Shown one piece after another: positions 14,734 through 23,512 of a stretch of DNA of 37,087 nt. The translations under genes were made by a program, and so were the position numbers. The notes beneath the pieces are model-generated. The model worked only from the letters and a program-made list of their open reading frames with translations, did no database searches and had not been told where the DNA came from. This DNA comes from a virus. The first letter of the stretch is position 1; each line of letters opens with the position of its first letter. The stretch is taken from positions 1 through 37,087 of IMG/VR virus record IMGVR_UViG_3300024185_000568; one strand, 5' to 3'.

Positions 14734-16239
14734 ATGTGTGGAATCGTGGCAACAATTGGATATTCTCGTAATGAGGTAGACGATATGTTAGAAGTTATTT
14801 CTCATCGAGGTAAAGATAATAGAGGAATAGAAGAATTTGATTATAATGGTAAAAAAGTATGCTTAGGACATAATCGTTTATCTATTAATGATATATCTCC
14901 TTTAGGCAACCAACCAATGAGTTTTGAAAATACTCACTTAATTGTAAATGGTGAGATTTGGAACTACCCACAACTTAGAAAAGAATATGAAGAACGAGGA
15001 TATATTTTTAAATCATCATCAGATTCGGAAATTATATTATACCTTTATAAAGAAAATGAATTACAGAGATTAGATGGAATGTTTTCCTTTGTTATATATG
15101 ATGATAACAAATTAATATTATCTCGTGATTGGGTTGGTAAAATACCTCTTTACATCTATAATACAAACAAATATATTGTTGCTAGTGAATTAAAATCTAT
15201 ACTTGGATATAATGAAACATCAGATATTAGATTCGTTCCAAAAAACTCATTAGTAGAGATTGATTTAGATACTGATGAATTTAAAGTAACTAGCGATTTT
15301 TATTTTAAATGGTCATCGGATGTAACAAAACCAAAATCAAGTAAAGAAGTTGGTGAAACCACATTTAAATTATTAGAAAGAGCAGTAGATAAACGATTAT
15401 TATCAGATGTTCCAATTGCAACATCATTAAGTGGAGGTATTGATTCTGCTATTATAACTTACTTACTTAAACAAAGAATACCAAGTATCAAAGCATATAC
15501 AATTGCATTTGACCAAGATTCAAAAGATTTACAAAAAGCAAGAGTTTGTGCAAAAAGTATTGATGTAGAACTTGTTGAGGTATTTGTACCAAAAGATGAA
15601 AAAATTATTAAACAGAGATTTTTTGATTCAATTAATGTTATTGAATACCCATCAACTGTACAAATGGAAGTTGGTATATTACAATCATTTATTGCAGAGG
15701 AAATGGTTAAAGATGGAATCAAAGTTGCTTTTAGTGGAGAGGGTTCTGATGAATCATACGGTTCATATGGAACGTTTAGAATGTTCAGTAAGAAACCAGA
15801 TTGGAGTGATGTTAGAAAAAACTTATTTGAAAAACAACACTATGGTAATTTATTAAGAGGTAATACAATCTTTATGAATTATGGAACAATTGAATTAAGG
15901 TGTCCATTCTTTGATACAGAGTTTCTACAATATACAACAAATCTACAAGATGAATTTTTATCAGATAAAGTACAATGGAAAAAACCACTTGCTGATGCAT
16001 TTAGAGGAAAGTTACCAGATGAAATATTAGACCAAGAGAAAAGGGCTTTTCAAAAAGGTACAAACTTTAAAGAATATATCGAAGATATTATTTTGAATGA
16101 TTCTGAAATAAATTTTAAAAATAGAAAAAAAATGTTTCACGTCATTTGTGATAACTTTGAAAAAATAAATGGGTTTTCTCACAAAAAACTTAGACAACCA
16201 ATTACAAATAATAATATAGGAATCTACAAATGGGTATAA
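14734..16239 (+). CDS. Asparagine synthase (glutamine-hydrolysing)-like amidotransferase
   Basis: This is a two-domain enzyme of the AsnB family. The N-terminal glutaminase begins MCGIVATIGY, with Cys2 as nucleophile. HNRLSINDISPLGNQPM, NGEIWNYPQL and SDSEIILYLY follow as the glutamine site. The synthetase domain has the PP-loop SLSGGIDSA near residue 232 and FSGEGSDESYGSYGTF near 335. The chemistry is ATP activation of a carboxylate and transfer of ammonia from glutamine. At 501 aa it is slightly shorter than E. coli AsnB (554). It sits between a TS-like and a PLP-dependent enzyme with tight spacing and overlap. The substrate may therefore be aspartate, or a carboxylate on a modified nucleotide or metabolite; the latter is inference. 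Confidence 0.85.
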   Translation: MCGIVATIGYSRNEVDDMLEVISHRGKDNRGIEEFDYNGKKVCLGHNRLSINDISPLGNQPMSFENTHLIVNGEIWNYPQLRKEYEERGYIFKSSSDSEIILYLYKENELQRLDGMFSFVIYDDNKLILSRDWVGKIPLYIYNTNKYIVASELKSILGYNETSDIRFVPKNSLVEIDLDTDEFKVTSDFYFKWSSDVTKPKSSKEVGETTFKLLERAVDKRLLSDVPIATSLSGGIDSAIITYLLKQRIPSIKAYTIAFDQDSKDLQKARVCAKSIDVELVEVFVPKDEKIIKQRFFDSINVIEYPSTVQMEVGILQSFIAEEMVKDGIKVAFSGEGSDESYGSYGTFRMFSKKPDWSDVRKNLFEKQHYGNLLRGNTIFMNYGTIELRCPFFDTEFLQYTTNLQDEFLSDKVQWKKPLADAFRGKLPDEILDQEKRAFQKGTNFKEYIEDIILNDSEINFKNRKKMFHVICDNFEKINGFSHKKLRQPITNNNIGIYKWV

Positions 16240-17075
16240 TACAAACACCAATAGAAGAATATCAACTTAAAGGTAAAACTGTTTATGTCAAACGAGATGA
16301 TTTGGTTGGTGATGGTGTAAACTATCCACGATGGGCAAAGGTTGAAGGTATAAGAAAGATTATAGAATCAGATTATATTGATAAATCAAAACCACTCACA
16401 CACCTTTCAGTATATGGAAGTTGGACAGGTTGGACATTATCTAAAATGTGTAAAGAATATGGTATTGAGTTTATTTCATCATACCCAGATTCTAAAACAT
16501 ATCCACCAGAACTATTAGAAATTATTAAAAGTAATGGGGCAACATTGAATCCAATGAAACCAAATATGATGAAACTGCTTGAGAATAAATTAGGTGGTAT
16601 CGCAAAAAAGAATGGTTGGCAACAACTACCATATGCTTTTAATCATCCTACTTACATAAATTATATGCAAAATAGAATGAAAGATGTATTAGCAGAACAA
16701 GATTTTGACCACCTTGTTGTATCAATTGGTAGTGGTGTAACTGCATCTGGTTTAATTCGAGAATTTTTACAATATAAAGATTGGAAAGATATTCTTAATA
16801 ACAAAAGAAAAGTTCATACAATTACAATGTCTGCAATACATTCTACTCAAAAGATTCTCAATGAAAATAAAGCAGGAGATTTAAACAATATTAATATTTA
16901 CAAATCCCCATTTGAGTTTAATGATTTAATGGAAGATTATTCTGTTCCATTTGATTGTAATGAATTTTGGGATAAGAAAATGTGGTTTTGGTTAGAAGAA
17001 AATATTGAATCACTAGATGGTAAAATACTATTTTGGAACATTGGTGGTTCTTATCAAACATCATTAGGATTATGA
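16230..17075 (+). CDS. PLP-dependent enzyme, fold type II (ACC deaminase / cysteine desulfhydrase-like)
   Basis: The segments follow the ACC deaminase / D-cysteine desulfhydrase pattern of tryptophan-synthase-beta-like enzymes. These are VYVKRDDLVGDGVNYPRW, a SVYGSWTGWTLSKMCKEYG helix, SIGSGVTASGL as the PLP phosphate loop (about residues 166-176), and ILFWNIGGSYQTSLGL at the end. The Schiff-base lysine is probably Lys37 (WAKVEG), but the usual NKxRK context is altered. At 281 aa it is short. It overlaps the amidotransferase gene by 10 bases and the next methyltransferase by four, so the three are translationally coupled. Amino acid or modified-nucleotide chemistry is likely; the substrate is unknown. 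Confidence 0.72.
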   Translation: MGIIQTPIEEYQLKGKTVYVKRDDLVGDGVNYPRWAKVEGIRKIIESDYIDKSKPLTHLSVYGSWTGWTLSKMCKEYGIEFISSYPDSKTYPPELLEIIKSNGATLNPMKPNMMKLLENKLGGIAKKNGWQQLPYAFNHPTYINYMQNRMKDVLAEQDFDHLVVSIGSGVTASGLIREFLQYKDWKDILNNKRKVHTITMSAIHSTQKILNENKAGDLNNINIYKSPFEFNDLMEDYSVPFDCNEFWDKKMWFWLEENIESLDGKILFWNIGGSYQTSLGL

Positions 17076-18304
17076 CAAACGGCGAAGATATATTAGCAAA
17101 ATATAGGAAGGATATATTTGAAGGAGATTTTCCAACAATTTCAGAAAATGATTGGGAAACTTTAAAAGAATCATATCCAAAAGACCAAGTAAAAGAAATG
17201 TTGGCTGAACTTTTTATGGAATATCCAATACCCTATGCAGAAATTAGTGAAGAAAATGCTTACAATGATTACCTTAAACTAAAAGCTTTTCGCTGGATAG
17301 AATATCTAAAGGAAGGTGAGTGGTTCCCAAGAAAAGCAGCTGAATCAAAATATCCATTAACATATAATGGAAAACAACAATTCTTTTCTCGTATTAATAC
17401 AGGTAATAGGGCATCTAATTACTTTCAACAGCACAACAGATGGTCAGTAGATGGTTCAGTTTCTCCAGGTCCAAAAAGGACATGGGAAACCAAAGCATTT
17501 ATGAAATCACTAATGGGTTCAGCTTATTCTTTAAAATTACCACAAGTTGGTAAAAAAGAATTAAGAACAATGATTGGGTTACGCAAGTACATATGTGCTC
17601 AGTTCAAGCCAAATGTAGCCAAGATGTTTTATGATATGAATAATGCCAAGACCGTACTTGATTTTTCAATGGGCTGGGGAGATAGGTTAGCAGGGGCTTT
17701 CTCAAGCGAAACTGTTGAACATTATGTAGGACTAGACCCTCGTAAAGAGAATCACCCTATCTATGAACAACAAAGAGATTTCTATACCAAACATACATCT
17801 TTCTTCGAGAACCCAACTAAAACAACGTTCTATGAATCACCAGCAGAAGATTTTGATTACTCTGAATATAATGAGTACTTTGATATAGTATTTACATCAC
17901 CTCCATATTTCTCAGTAGAAAGATATTCACATGATGATACTCAAAGTTGGGTAAGATATAAAAACATTGATGTGTGGAATGAGCATTTCTTACATAAGGC
18001 ACTTGGAAAGATTATACCAACGGTAAAAAAAGGTGGGATAATTGCAGTAAACATAGCTGATGTATATGCAAGTTCTAAAGGAGGAAAAGATTGGTTAGAA
18101 ATATGTAATCCAATGATTGATTTCCTAACATCACAAGGATTAACTTACAAAGGTTGTATTGGTATGGAAATGGCAAAGAGACCTAATAGTGGTGGAGCAG
18201 GAACTGCTAAAGATGATGGACAGTATTCAGAGGAAAGTTTAAAATTAGCAGAAGAAACACAAAATCAAACTTTTTGTGAACCAATTTGGATAATTCAGAA
18301 ATAA
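17072..18304 (+). CDS. TSPPYF-type DNA (N6-adenine/N4-cytosine) methyltransferase, first paralog
   Basis: A SAM-binding motif I of unusual form, VLDFSMGWGDRLAG (about 195-208), is followed by the catalytic TSPPYF at 275-280, then a hydrophobic strand in GGIIAVNIADVY. The (D/N/S)PP(Y/F) motif marks enzymes that methylate exocyclic amino groups in DNA. I chose ATG 17072, which overlaps the previous stop (ATGA), over an in-frame ATG at 17033. The 410-aa protein has about 190 residues before motif I. No restriction nuclease gene is adjacent. Codon use shifts toward GCC, AAG, AGG and GGG around motif I (17580-17770). A paralog lies at 21653. Confidence 0.85.
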   Translation: MTNGEDILAKYRKDIFEGDFPTISENDWETLKESYPKDQVKEMLAELFMEYPIPYAEISEENAYNDYLKLKAFRWIEYLKEGEWFPRKAAESKYPLTYNGKQQFFSRINTGNRASNYFQQHNRWSVDGSVSPGPKRTWETKAFMKSLMGSAYSLKLPQVGKKELRTMIGLRKYICAQFKPNVAKMFYDMNNAKTVLDFSMGWGDRLAGAFSSETVEHYVGLDPRKENHPIYEQQRDFYTKHTSFFENPTKTTFYESPAEDFDYSEYNEYFDIVFTSPPYFSVERYSHDDTQSWVRYKNIDVWNEHFLHKALGKIIPTVKKGGIIAVNIADVYASSKGGKDWLEICNPMIDFLTSQGLTYKGCIGMEMAKRPNSGGAGTAKDDGQYSEESLKLAEETQNQTFCEPIWIIQK

Positions 18305-18316
18305 TTCGTATATTTG
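18285..18316 (+). promoter_or_regulatory. Bacteroidota-type promoter for DNA polymerase
   Basis: TTTG (18285-18288), a 20-base spacer and TATATTTG (18309-18316) match the consensus. The -33 element is inside the last codons of the methyltransferase gene. The polymerase TTG start is 24 bases after the -7 box. Confidence 0.8.
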
Positions 18317-18340
18317 TATAAATAAATAAAACAGAACAGA

Positions 18341-20857
18341 TTGTATCAAAACATTTATTACCAGAGAGAAAGAAATTTAATCCATTTATGGGATGACCAG
18401 AGAGGATATTCTGCATTTCCATATACAAGATATGCGTATGAGAAATCTTTAAGAGGTGAGTATAAATCTATTTATGGAGATACACTAACCAAAATTTATA
18501 AATTCAAAGGAGATAATCCTGATTTATTTGAATCTGATGTACCCGAAACTACAAGGGCTTTAGTAGATTTATATTCTGAATCTGATGAACCATCAGAAGG
18601 TCATGTTATTCTTACTTATGATATTGAGTGTGAAATGTTAAGTGGATTACCAGACCCACAAGAAGCCAAAAACGAATTAACTTCAATTGCACTTCATGAT
18701 TCAGCAACAAACCAATATTGGGTATTAGTTGTTGATAAGGAAGGTGGTATGAAAGAAAAAACTACCGATAAATGTATCGTATTTCCATTTCAAGATGAAC
18801 GAGATATGTTAATGAAGTATTTGGAATTATATGAAATGATTAATCCATCAATCGTTACAGGTTGGAATATTGATTATTTCGATACACCAATGTTATACAA
18901 CAGAATCAAAAGATTATTAGGAGAAAAACATGCTAATAGATTATCACCAATCGGTAAATGTTTCTGGTCACCATATCGTAAGAGATATTTTATGGCAGGT
19001 GTATCTTATTTAGATTATATTGAACTTTATAAGAAATACAACTATGGTGAACTTCCAAACTATCGATTAGATACAGTTGCACAAATAGAATTAGGTAGAG
19101 GTAAGATTGAATATCAAGGAAACTTAGACCAATTATTCAGAGATGATATTGAAAAGTTCATTGAGTATAACTTAGTGGATGTTGAATTGGTTGTAGGATT
19201 TGAAGAAAAACTTGAATTTATAGATTTATGTAGAGGTATTGCACATGCAGGTCATGTACCTTATGAAGATTTTGTATATTCATCAAAGTATCTTGAAGGA
19301 GCAATGTTAACATATCTACGAAGAAAAGGATTAGTTGCACCAAACAAACCAGCAGATAGACGTGAAAGAATGGAAGCTCTTAAAGAATCTGGTTCTGAAA
19401 AGTTTATAGGAGCTTATGTAAAAGCACCAATCGTTGGTAAGTATGATTGGATATATGATTTAGATTTAACATCTCTATATCCATCTATTATTATGACTCT
19501 AAATATATCACCAGAAGCAAAAGTTGGAAAAGTTCAAGATTGGGATGCAAATAAGTTTGTTAAAGGTGAAGTTGATACTTATCGTATTGGTGAAGATACT
19601 ATCACAAAAGAAAATTTAAAGAAATATTTAGAACAATCTAAATTTTCAATAGCATCAAATGGTGTACTTTACCGAACAGATAAAGTAGGTTGTATTCCAG
19701 GTATTCTAAACTTATGGTTTGATAAAAGGGTAGAATATAAAAACGAAATGAAAAAATATGGAAAAGCAGGAAACAAAGCAAAATATGCCTTCTTTCACAA
19801 ACGTCAGTTGGTTCAGAAAATTTTACTTAACTCTTTATATGGTGTGCTTGGGCTTCCTGCCTTTAGGTTCTATGATGTTGATAATGCTACCGCTGTTACC
19901 ACGACAGGACAGACAGTTATTAAATCAACTGCGGATATGGCTAATATCAAGTACAACAAGGAGCTTAATACTCCTGATGCTGACTCTAATATATACATTG
20001 ATACTGATTCAGTATTTTTCTCAGCAGTTCCTTTAATGGATAAAAGATTTCCTAATTGGAAAGATGAAGAACAAGATACAATTGCTGGTTATGTAAATGA
20101 TATTGCAGAAGAAATGCAAGATTATTTAAATGATTTCTATGATATACTTTCAAAAAAAGTTTTAAATGTAGATAAAGATAAACATAGATTAGAGATTAAA
20201 AAAGAATATGTTGCAAAAGCAGGATTGTGGATTGCAAAGAAAAGATATGCACAATGGATTATATCAGATAATGGTGTACCAGTTGATAAGTTAGATGTAA
20301 AAGGTTTAGATGTTAAACGAAGTTCGTTTCCAAAAGCATTCCAAGAATGTATGGGTACAGTTTTGATTGATATTCTAAAAGGTAAATCAGAAGAAGAAAT
20401 TTCAGATTATGTTTTAGATTTTAAAAAGAAAATGGTAAACAGACCTACATCTGAGATTGCAAAGAACTCAGCGGTAAAGAATCTTAAAAAATATATGCCG
20501 AAAGGTAAGAGAGAACCGTTTACAATGATGAAAGGAACACCTGCCCATGTTAAAGCAGCAATCTTATATAATGATTGTTTGAAACATTTCAATGCACCTT
20601 TCAAATATGAACCAATGAAAAATGGTGATAAGGTAAAATGGGTATATCTTAAAGATAATCCACTAGGAATCGATGGATTAGCATTTAGTGGATATAACGA
20701 CCCAAAAGAGATAGAAGAATTTATTGCAACATATATTGACTATAATAAAATCTTTGAAAGAGAATTAAAAGGTAAACTACAAGATTTCTTCGATGCTATT
20801 GGTTGGGGAGATGTTGTAAGTGAACAACGAACTGCAGAAAAGTTCTTCAGTTTTTAA
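18341..20857 (+). CDS. Family B DNA polymerase (T4 gp43-like)
   Basis: This is the replicative polymerase with 3'-5' proofreading. The exonuclease motifs are YDIECE (Asp94, Glu96), ITGWNIDYFDTPM and YNLVDVELV. The polymerase motifs are DLTSLYPSII (motif A, near 376), KILLNSLYGVLG (motif B, near 493), YIDTDSVF (motif C, near 552) and the KKRYA segment. All catalytic acids are present. At 838 aa it is close to T4 gp43 (898). The start is TTG at 18341: there is no in-frame ATG until well inside the conserved N-terminus (YQNIYYQRERN), and the promoter ends just upstream. Bases 19780-19995 around motif B use codons (CAG, CGT, GCC, CTT) that are rare elsewhere in the gene. Confidence 0.95.
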   Translation: MYQNIYYQRERNLIHLWDDQRGYSAFPYTRYAYEKSLRGEYKSIYGDTLTKIYKFKGDNPDLFESDVPETTRALVDLYSESDEPSEGHVILTYDIECEMLSGLPDPQEAKNELTSIALHDSATNQYWVLVVDKEGGMKEKTTDKCIVFPFQDERDMLMKYLELYEMINPSIVTGWNIDYFDTPMLYNRIKRLLGEKHANRLSPIGKCFWSPYRKRYFMAGVSYLDYIELYKKYNYGELPNYRLDTVAQIELGRGKIEYQGNLDQLFRDDIEKFIEYNLVDVELVVGFEEKLEFIDLCRGIAHAGHVPYEDFVYSSKYLEGAMLTYLRRKGLVAPNKPADRRERMEALKESGSEKFIGAYVKAPIVGKYDWIYDLDLTSLYPSIIMTLNISPEAKVGKVQDWDANKFVKGEVDTYRIGEDTITKENLKKYLEQSKFSIASNGVLYRTDKVGCIPGILNLWFDKRVEYKNEMKKYGKAGNKAKYAFFHKRQLVQKILLNSLYGVLGLPAFRFYDVDNATAVTTTGQTVIKSTADMANIKYNKELNTPDADSNIYIDTDSVFFSAVPLMDKRFPNWKDEEQDTIAGYVNDIAEEMQDYLNDFYDILSKKVLNVDKDKHRLEIKKEYVAKAGLWIAKKRYAQWIISDNGVPVDKLDVKGLDVKRSSFPKAFQECMGTVLIDILKGKSEEEISDYVLDFKKKMVNRPTSEIAKNSAVKNLKKYMPKGKREPFTMMKGTPAHVKAAILYNDCLKHFNAPFKYEPMKNGDKVKWVYLKDNPLGIDGLAFSGYNDPKEIEEFIATYIDYNKIFERELKGKLQDFFDAIGWGDVVSEQRTAEKFFSF

Positions 20858-20874
20858 AAATATATACGAAAAAA

Positions 20875-20906
20875 TTTGTTAATCACAAATAATTTTCGTA
20901 TATTTG
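20875..20906 (+). promoter_or_regulatory. Bacteroidota-type promoter for the sliding clamp
   Basis: TTTG (20875-20878), a 20-base spacer and TATATTTG (20899-20906) match the consensus. It begins 17 bases after the polymerase stop and ends 33 bases before the clamp ATG. The spacer keeps the AATTTTCG end. Confidence 0.8.
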
Positions 20907-20939
20907 TACAAATATAAATTATAATTAAGTAAATAAACA

Positions 20940-21653
20940 ATGGAAAAACAATCATTAAACAGGTTTGTATCAAAATACAACCTCGCAGGTTTAGTAGAAT
21001 CTGTAAAGTGGGAATCAAAAGATGGTTCTCTAACTACTTCTTTTATTTCTGATGATAAATCAGTATTAGGAAGTGTAAGTATGAAAGAGTTTGATACTTC
21101 AGATGCATCTTTTGGTGTATATGATACTTCAAAACTTACAAAAATGTTATCAGTTCTTGGTAACGATGTAGATTTCTCAATCAATGATATTGATGGGAAA
21201 CCAGTTTCTTTGAAATTCAAAGATGGTTCAACAAATGTAAATTATATGTTAGCTGATTTATCAGTTATCCCTAATGTACCAGATTTGAAACAATTACCAC
21301 CATTCAATGTGGAAATTAAATTAGATGCAAACTTTATCTCAAAGTTTATTAAAGCAAAAGGTGCTTTAGCTGATGAGAATAACTTTACATTTACTTGTAA
21401 AGATGGTGCTGGTCAAATTATTTTAGGTTATTCAAATATTAACACAAACAGAATTAACATAGATGTTGACTGTACTTGTGAAAAAGATGTTGACCCAATT
21501 TCTTTTTCGGCAACATACTTAAAAGAGATACTAGTTGCAAACAAAGAGGCTACTGATGCAATTTTAAAGATTTCATCTCAAGGATTATCACATATCTCTT
21601 TTTCAATCGATAACTACGAATCAAATTATTATTTAGTAGAAATACAAGCTTAA
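20940..21653 (+). CDS. DNA polymerase sliding clamp (T4 gp45-like)
   Basis: This 237-residue protein has the length and alternating strand pattern of T4 gp45, the trimeric ring that tethers polymerase to DNA and, in T4, also activates late transcription. Recognisable stretches are SKYNLAGLVESVKWESKDG, MKEFDTSDASFGVYDTSKL and the final strand pair ISFSIDNYESNYYLVEIQA, in which the repeat of DNA-facing and outer strands is clear. It follows the polymerase and has its own promoter, as expected for a protein needed in excess. The last base of its stop is the A of the next ATG. Confidence 0.88.
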   Translation: MEKQSLNRFVSKYNLAGLVESVKWESKDGSLTTSFISDDKSVLGSVSMKEFDTSDASFGVYDTSKLTKMLSVLGNDVDFSINDIDGKPVSLKFKDGSTNVNYMLADLSVIPNVPDLKQLPPFNVEIKLDANFISKFIKAKGALADENNFTFTCKDGAGQIILGYSNINTNRINIDVDCTCEKDVDPISFSATYLKEILVANKEATDAILKISSQGLSHISFSIDNYESNYYLVEIQA

Positions 21654-23290
21654 TGAGTGATAAACACTTTTACGAAAGAAGTAAGTTTTCCGAGTTTAAA
21701 TCCAATACTACTTATCATCAGTTGTTAGAAATGACTGATGATGAGTTTGTGGTATGGGCTCGTTTACTCCGTAAAGAGGTTACTACACAATGGGATGAAA
21801 GAGGAACTCCACCAGTAATTGGTAGAGATGAAGATGGTATTATTGAAAAGTTTAAGAAACTTAAATCTAATCCATCTAATTATTGGATTAAAGATGTAAC
21901 TGATGATACAGAATCATTGGGTATCATTAAAAACTTTAATAAAGATGCATCAGTTGTAAATCAGTTTTTTCCTACAATGTTAAAAACTAAGATATCAACA
22001 GGTAAATCTGCAGATGGTGGTTTATCTATTTATGACCATTTTTCAGACCCTACGTTAGAAGATAAGTTTGTTAAAATAATGAAACGAGCAGTTAAAAGAG
22101 ATTCAATGTACTCTTGGTCTCGTTCAATTGTTGATAAGAAAGATGAAAATCCTTTTTGGACTGGACAAAATATAGTTCAATTTGTAAAAGATGTTCATAA
22201 TGATAAAGTTTTTAAAGGAAAATATAAAAATTTAAGTATTGTTCTTGCAAAGGCTAAATCATCTACATTAGAAAATTATGGTACATTCAATGAAGAGTTT
22301 GTTGGATATGGTAATTTGTATATGTCTGCAGATGAAGTGAATAAATTAGTTGATGAGGGGTATTTAAATACAACTCAAACTTCTAATTTAGGTGAGATAG
22401 TTGATTCAACAACATCTGATGCAGGAACTGTTACTACTTATAAATATTTAATTCGTTGGTATGATAAAACAGATGGTATCTTTCCAAAAATATTACAAGT
22501 ATTTAGATTAAGTTGTGGACAACCAGCAGTAAACTTCCCAGCATTAACTGCTAAATGGATTTATGAAAACTATACTAAACATATAGATGATGATGAACCA
22601 TTACATATTTATGATTCATCAAGTGGTTGGGGTGGTAGAATCTTAGGAGCAATGAGTTCTCGTAAGAAAATTCACTATGTTGGTACAGACCCTAATCCTG
22701 ATAACTTCTTAAATGAAGAAGGTATTTCTCGTTATGAGTACATGGCTAAGTTTTATAATGATAATTGTGTAGATGATTATTCAGATAAACTTACATCATT
22801 CTTTGATGTAACACCACAAGGTAACACCTATGAGTTATTTCAAAATGGTTCAGAATTAATCTCAAACAATCCTAAGTTTCAAAAGTATAAAGGTAAATTA
22901 GATATTTCATTTACTTCACCTCCTTACTTTAATAGAGAACAATATTCACAAGATGAGAATCAATCGTTCAAAGCTTATGGTGAATATGAAGATTGGAGAG
23001 ATAACTTTTTAAGACCTACTCTAACAACAATCTATGAATATCTTAAAAACGATAGATATATACTATGGAATATTGCAGATATTAAAATCGGTAAATCAAT
23101 TTACTATCCATTAGAACAAGATTCAATTGATATCTTAAATGAATTAGGTTGTGAATATAAAGGTAAACTTAAAATGTTAATGACACGAATGGTTGGATTA
23201 GACCCATCTAAGAGTGGAATAAAAAATTCAGTTCAATACGAAGGAAAGGCATATAAATTTGAACCAATCTTCGTTTTTTATAAACCTTAA
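21653..23290 (+). CDS. TSPPYF-type DNA methyltransferase, second paralog with N-terminal extension
   Basis: Motif I has the form IYDSSSGWGGRILGA (319-333) and the catalytic TSPPYF is at 421-426. WNIADIKIG and an FEPIFVFY ending parallel the 17072 enzyme. The two share the rare S-x-GWG-x-R form of motif I and similar spacing, so they are paralogs. This one has about 130 more residues before motif I, perhaps a target-recognition or other domain. It overlaps the clamp stop by one base (TAATG). No restriction partner is next to it. Target base is likely adenine N6 or cytosine N4, by family. Confidence 0.85.
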   Translation: MSDKHFYERSKFSEFKSNTTYHQLLEMTDDEFVVWARLLRKEVTTQWDERGTPPVIGRDEDGIIEKFKKLKSNPSNYWIKDVTDDTESLGIIKNFNKDASVVNQFFPTMLKTKISTGKSADGGLSIYDHFSDPTLEDKFVKIMKRAVKRDSMYSWSRSIVDKKDENPFWTGQNIVQFVKDVHNDKVFKGKYKNLSIVLAKAKSSTLENYGTFNEEFVGYGNLYMSADEVNKLVDEGYLNTTQTSNLGEIVDSTTSDAGTVTTYKYLIRWYDKTDGIFPKILQVFRLSCGQPAVNFPALTAKWIYENYTKHIDDDEPLHIYDSSSGWGGRILGAMSSRKKIHYVGTDPNPDNFLNEEGISRYEYMAKFYNDNCVDDYSDKLTSFFDVTPQGNTYELFQNGSELISNNPKFQKYKGKLDISFTSPPYFNREQYSQDENQSFKAYGEYEDWRDNFLRPTLTTIYEYLKNDRYILWNIADIKIGKSIYYPLEQDSIDILNELGCEYKGKLKMLMTRMVGLDPSKSGIKNSVQYEGKAYKFEPIFVFYKP

Positions 23291-23304
23291 ATACTTATAC
23301 AAAG

Positions 23305-23442
23305 ATGAGTGAAACTTATATTATAAATTTTACAAATTACAAAGATAACAACTATTTTACAAACTCTACAGCAACCGCTGATAGAGTAACTTTCTATAAA
23401 ACAGATACTATTAATTTTAATAAAAACGAATGTCCTTCTTAG
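23305..23442 (+). CDS. Small hypothetical protein, 45 aa
   Basis: The short ORF starts at ATG 23305, 14 bases after the methyltransferase stop, with an A-rich leader (ACAAAGATG). It encodes MSETYIINFTNYKDN followed by a Thr- and Asn-rich stretch and ends NECPS. I do not recognise it. The start context supports a real gene, but its length makes this uncertain. Its 3' end overlaps the first stem of the leader structure before the receptor gene. Confidence 0.4.
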   Translation: MSETYIINFTNYKDNNYFTNSTATADRVTFYKTDTINFNKNECPS

Positions 23443-23479
23443 TAACAGGACATAAAATACCTAATAGGTATAGGTTACT
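23431..23479 (+). promoter_or_regulatory. Possible structured leader of the TonB-dependent receptor gene
   Basis: TGTCCT (23431-23436) pairs with AGGACA (23447-23452) around a 10-base loop. The loop sequence AGTAAC (23441-23446) can pair with GTTACT (23474-23479), which would give a pseudoknot-like fold. No TTTG-N20-TAnnTTTG promoter is visible between 23291 and 23512. TAGGTTAC at 23471 is a poor -7 match. How the receptor gene is transcribed is therefore unclear. Confidence 0.3.
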
Positions 23480-23512
23480 AAAATTTAACTTAATTAATTA
23501 AAAACAATTATT

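Noticed and set aside
17072-23290. Restriction-modification system around the two methyltransferases
   Set aside because: No nuclease gene is next to either enzyme. The nearest nuclease-like gene (30298) is of the Cas4/RecB type and transcribed separately.
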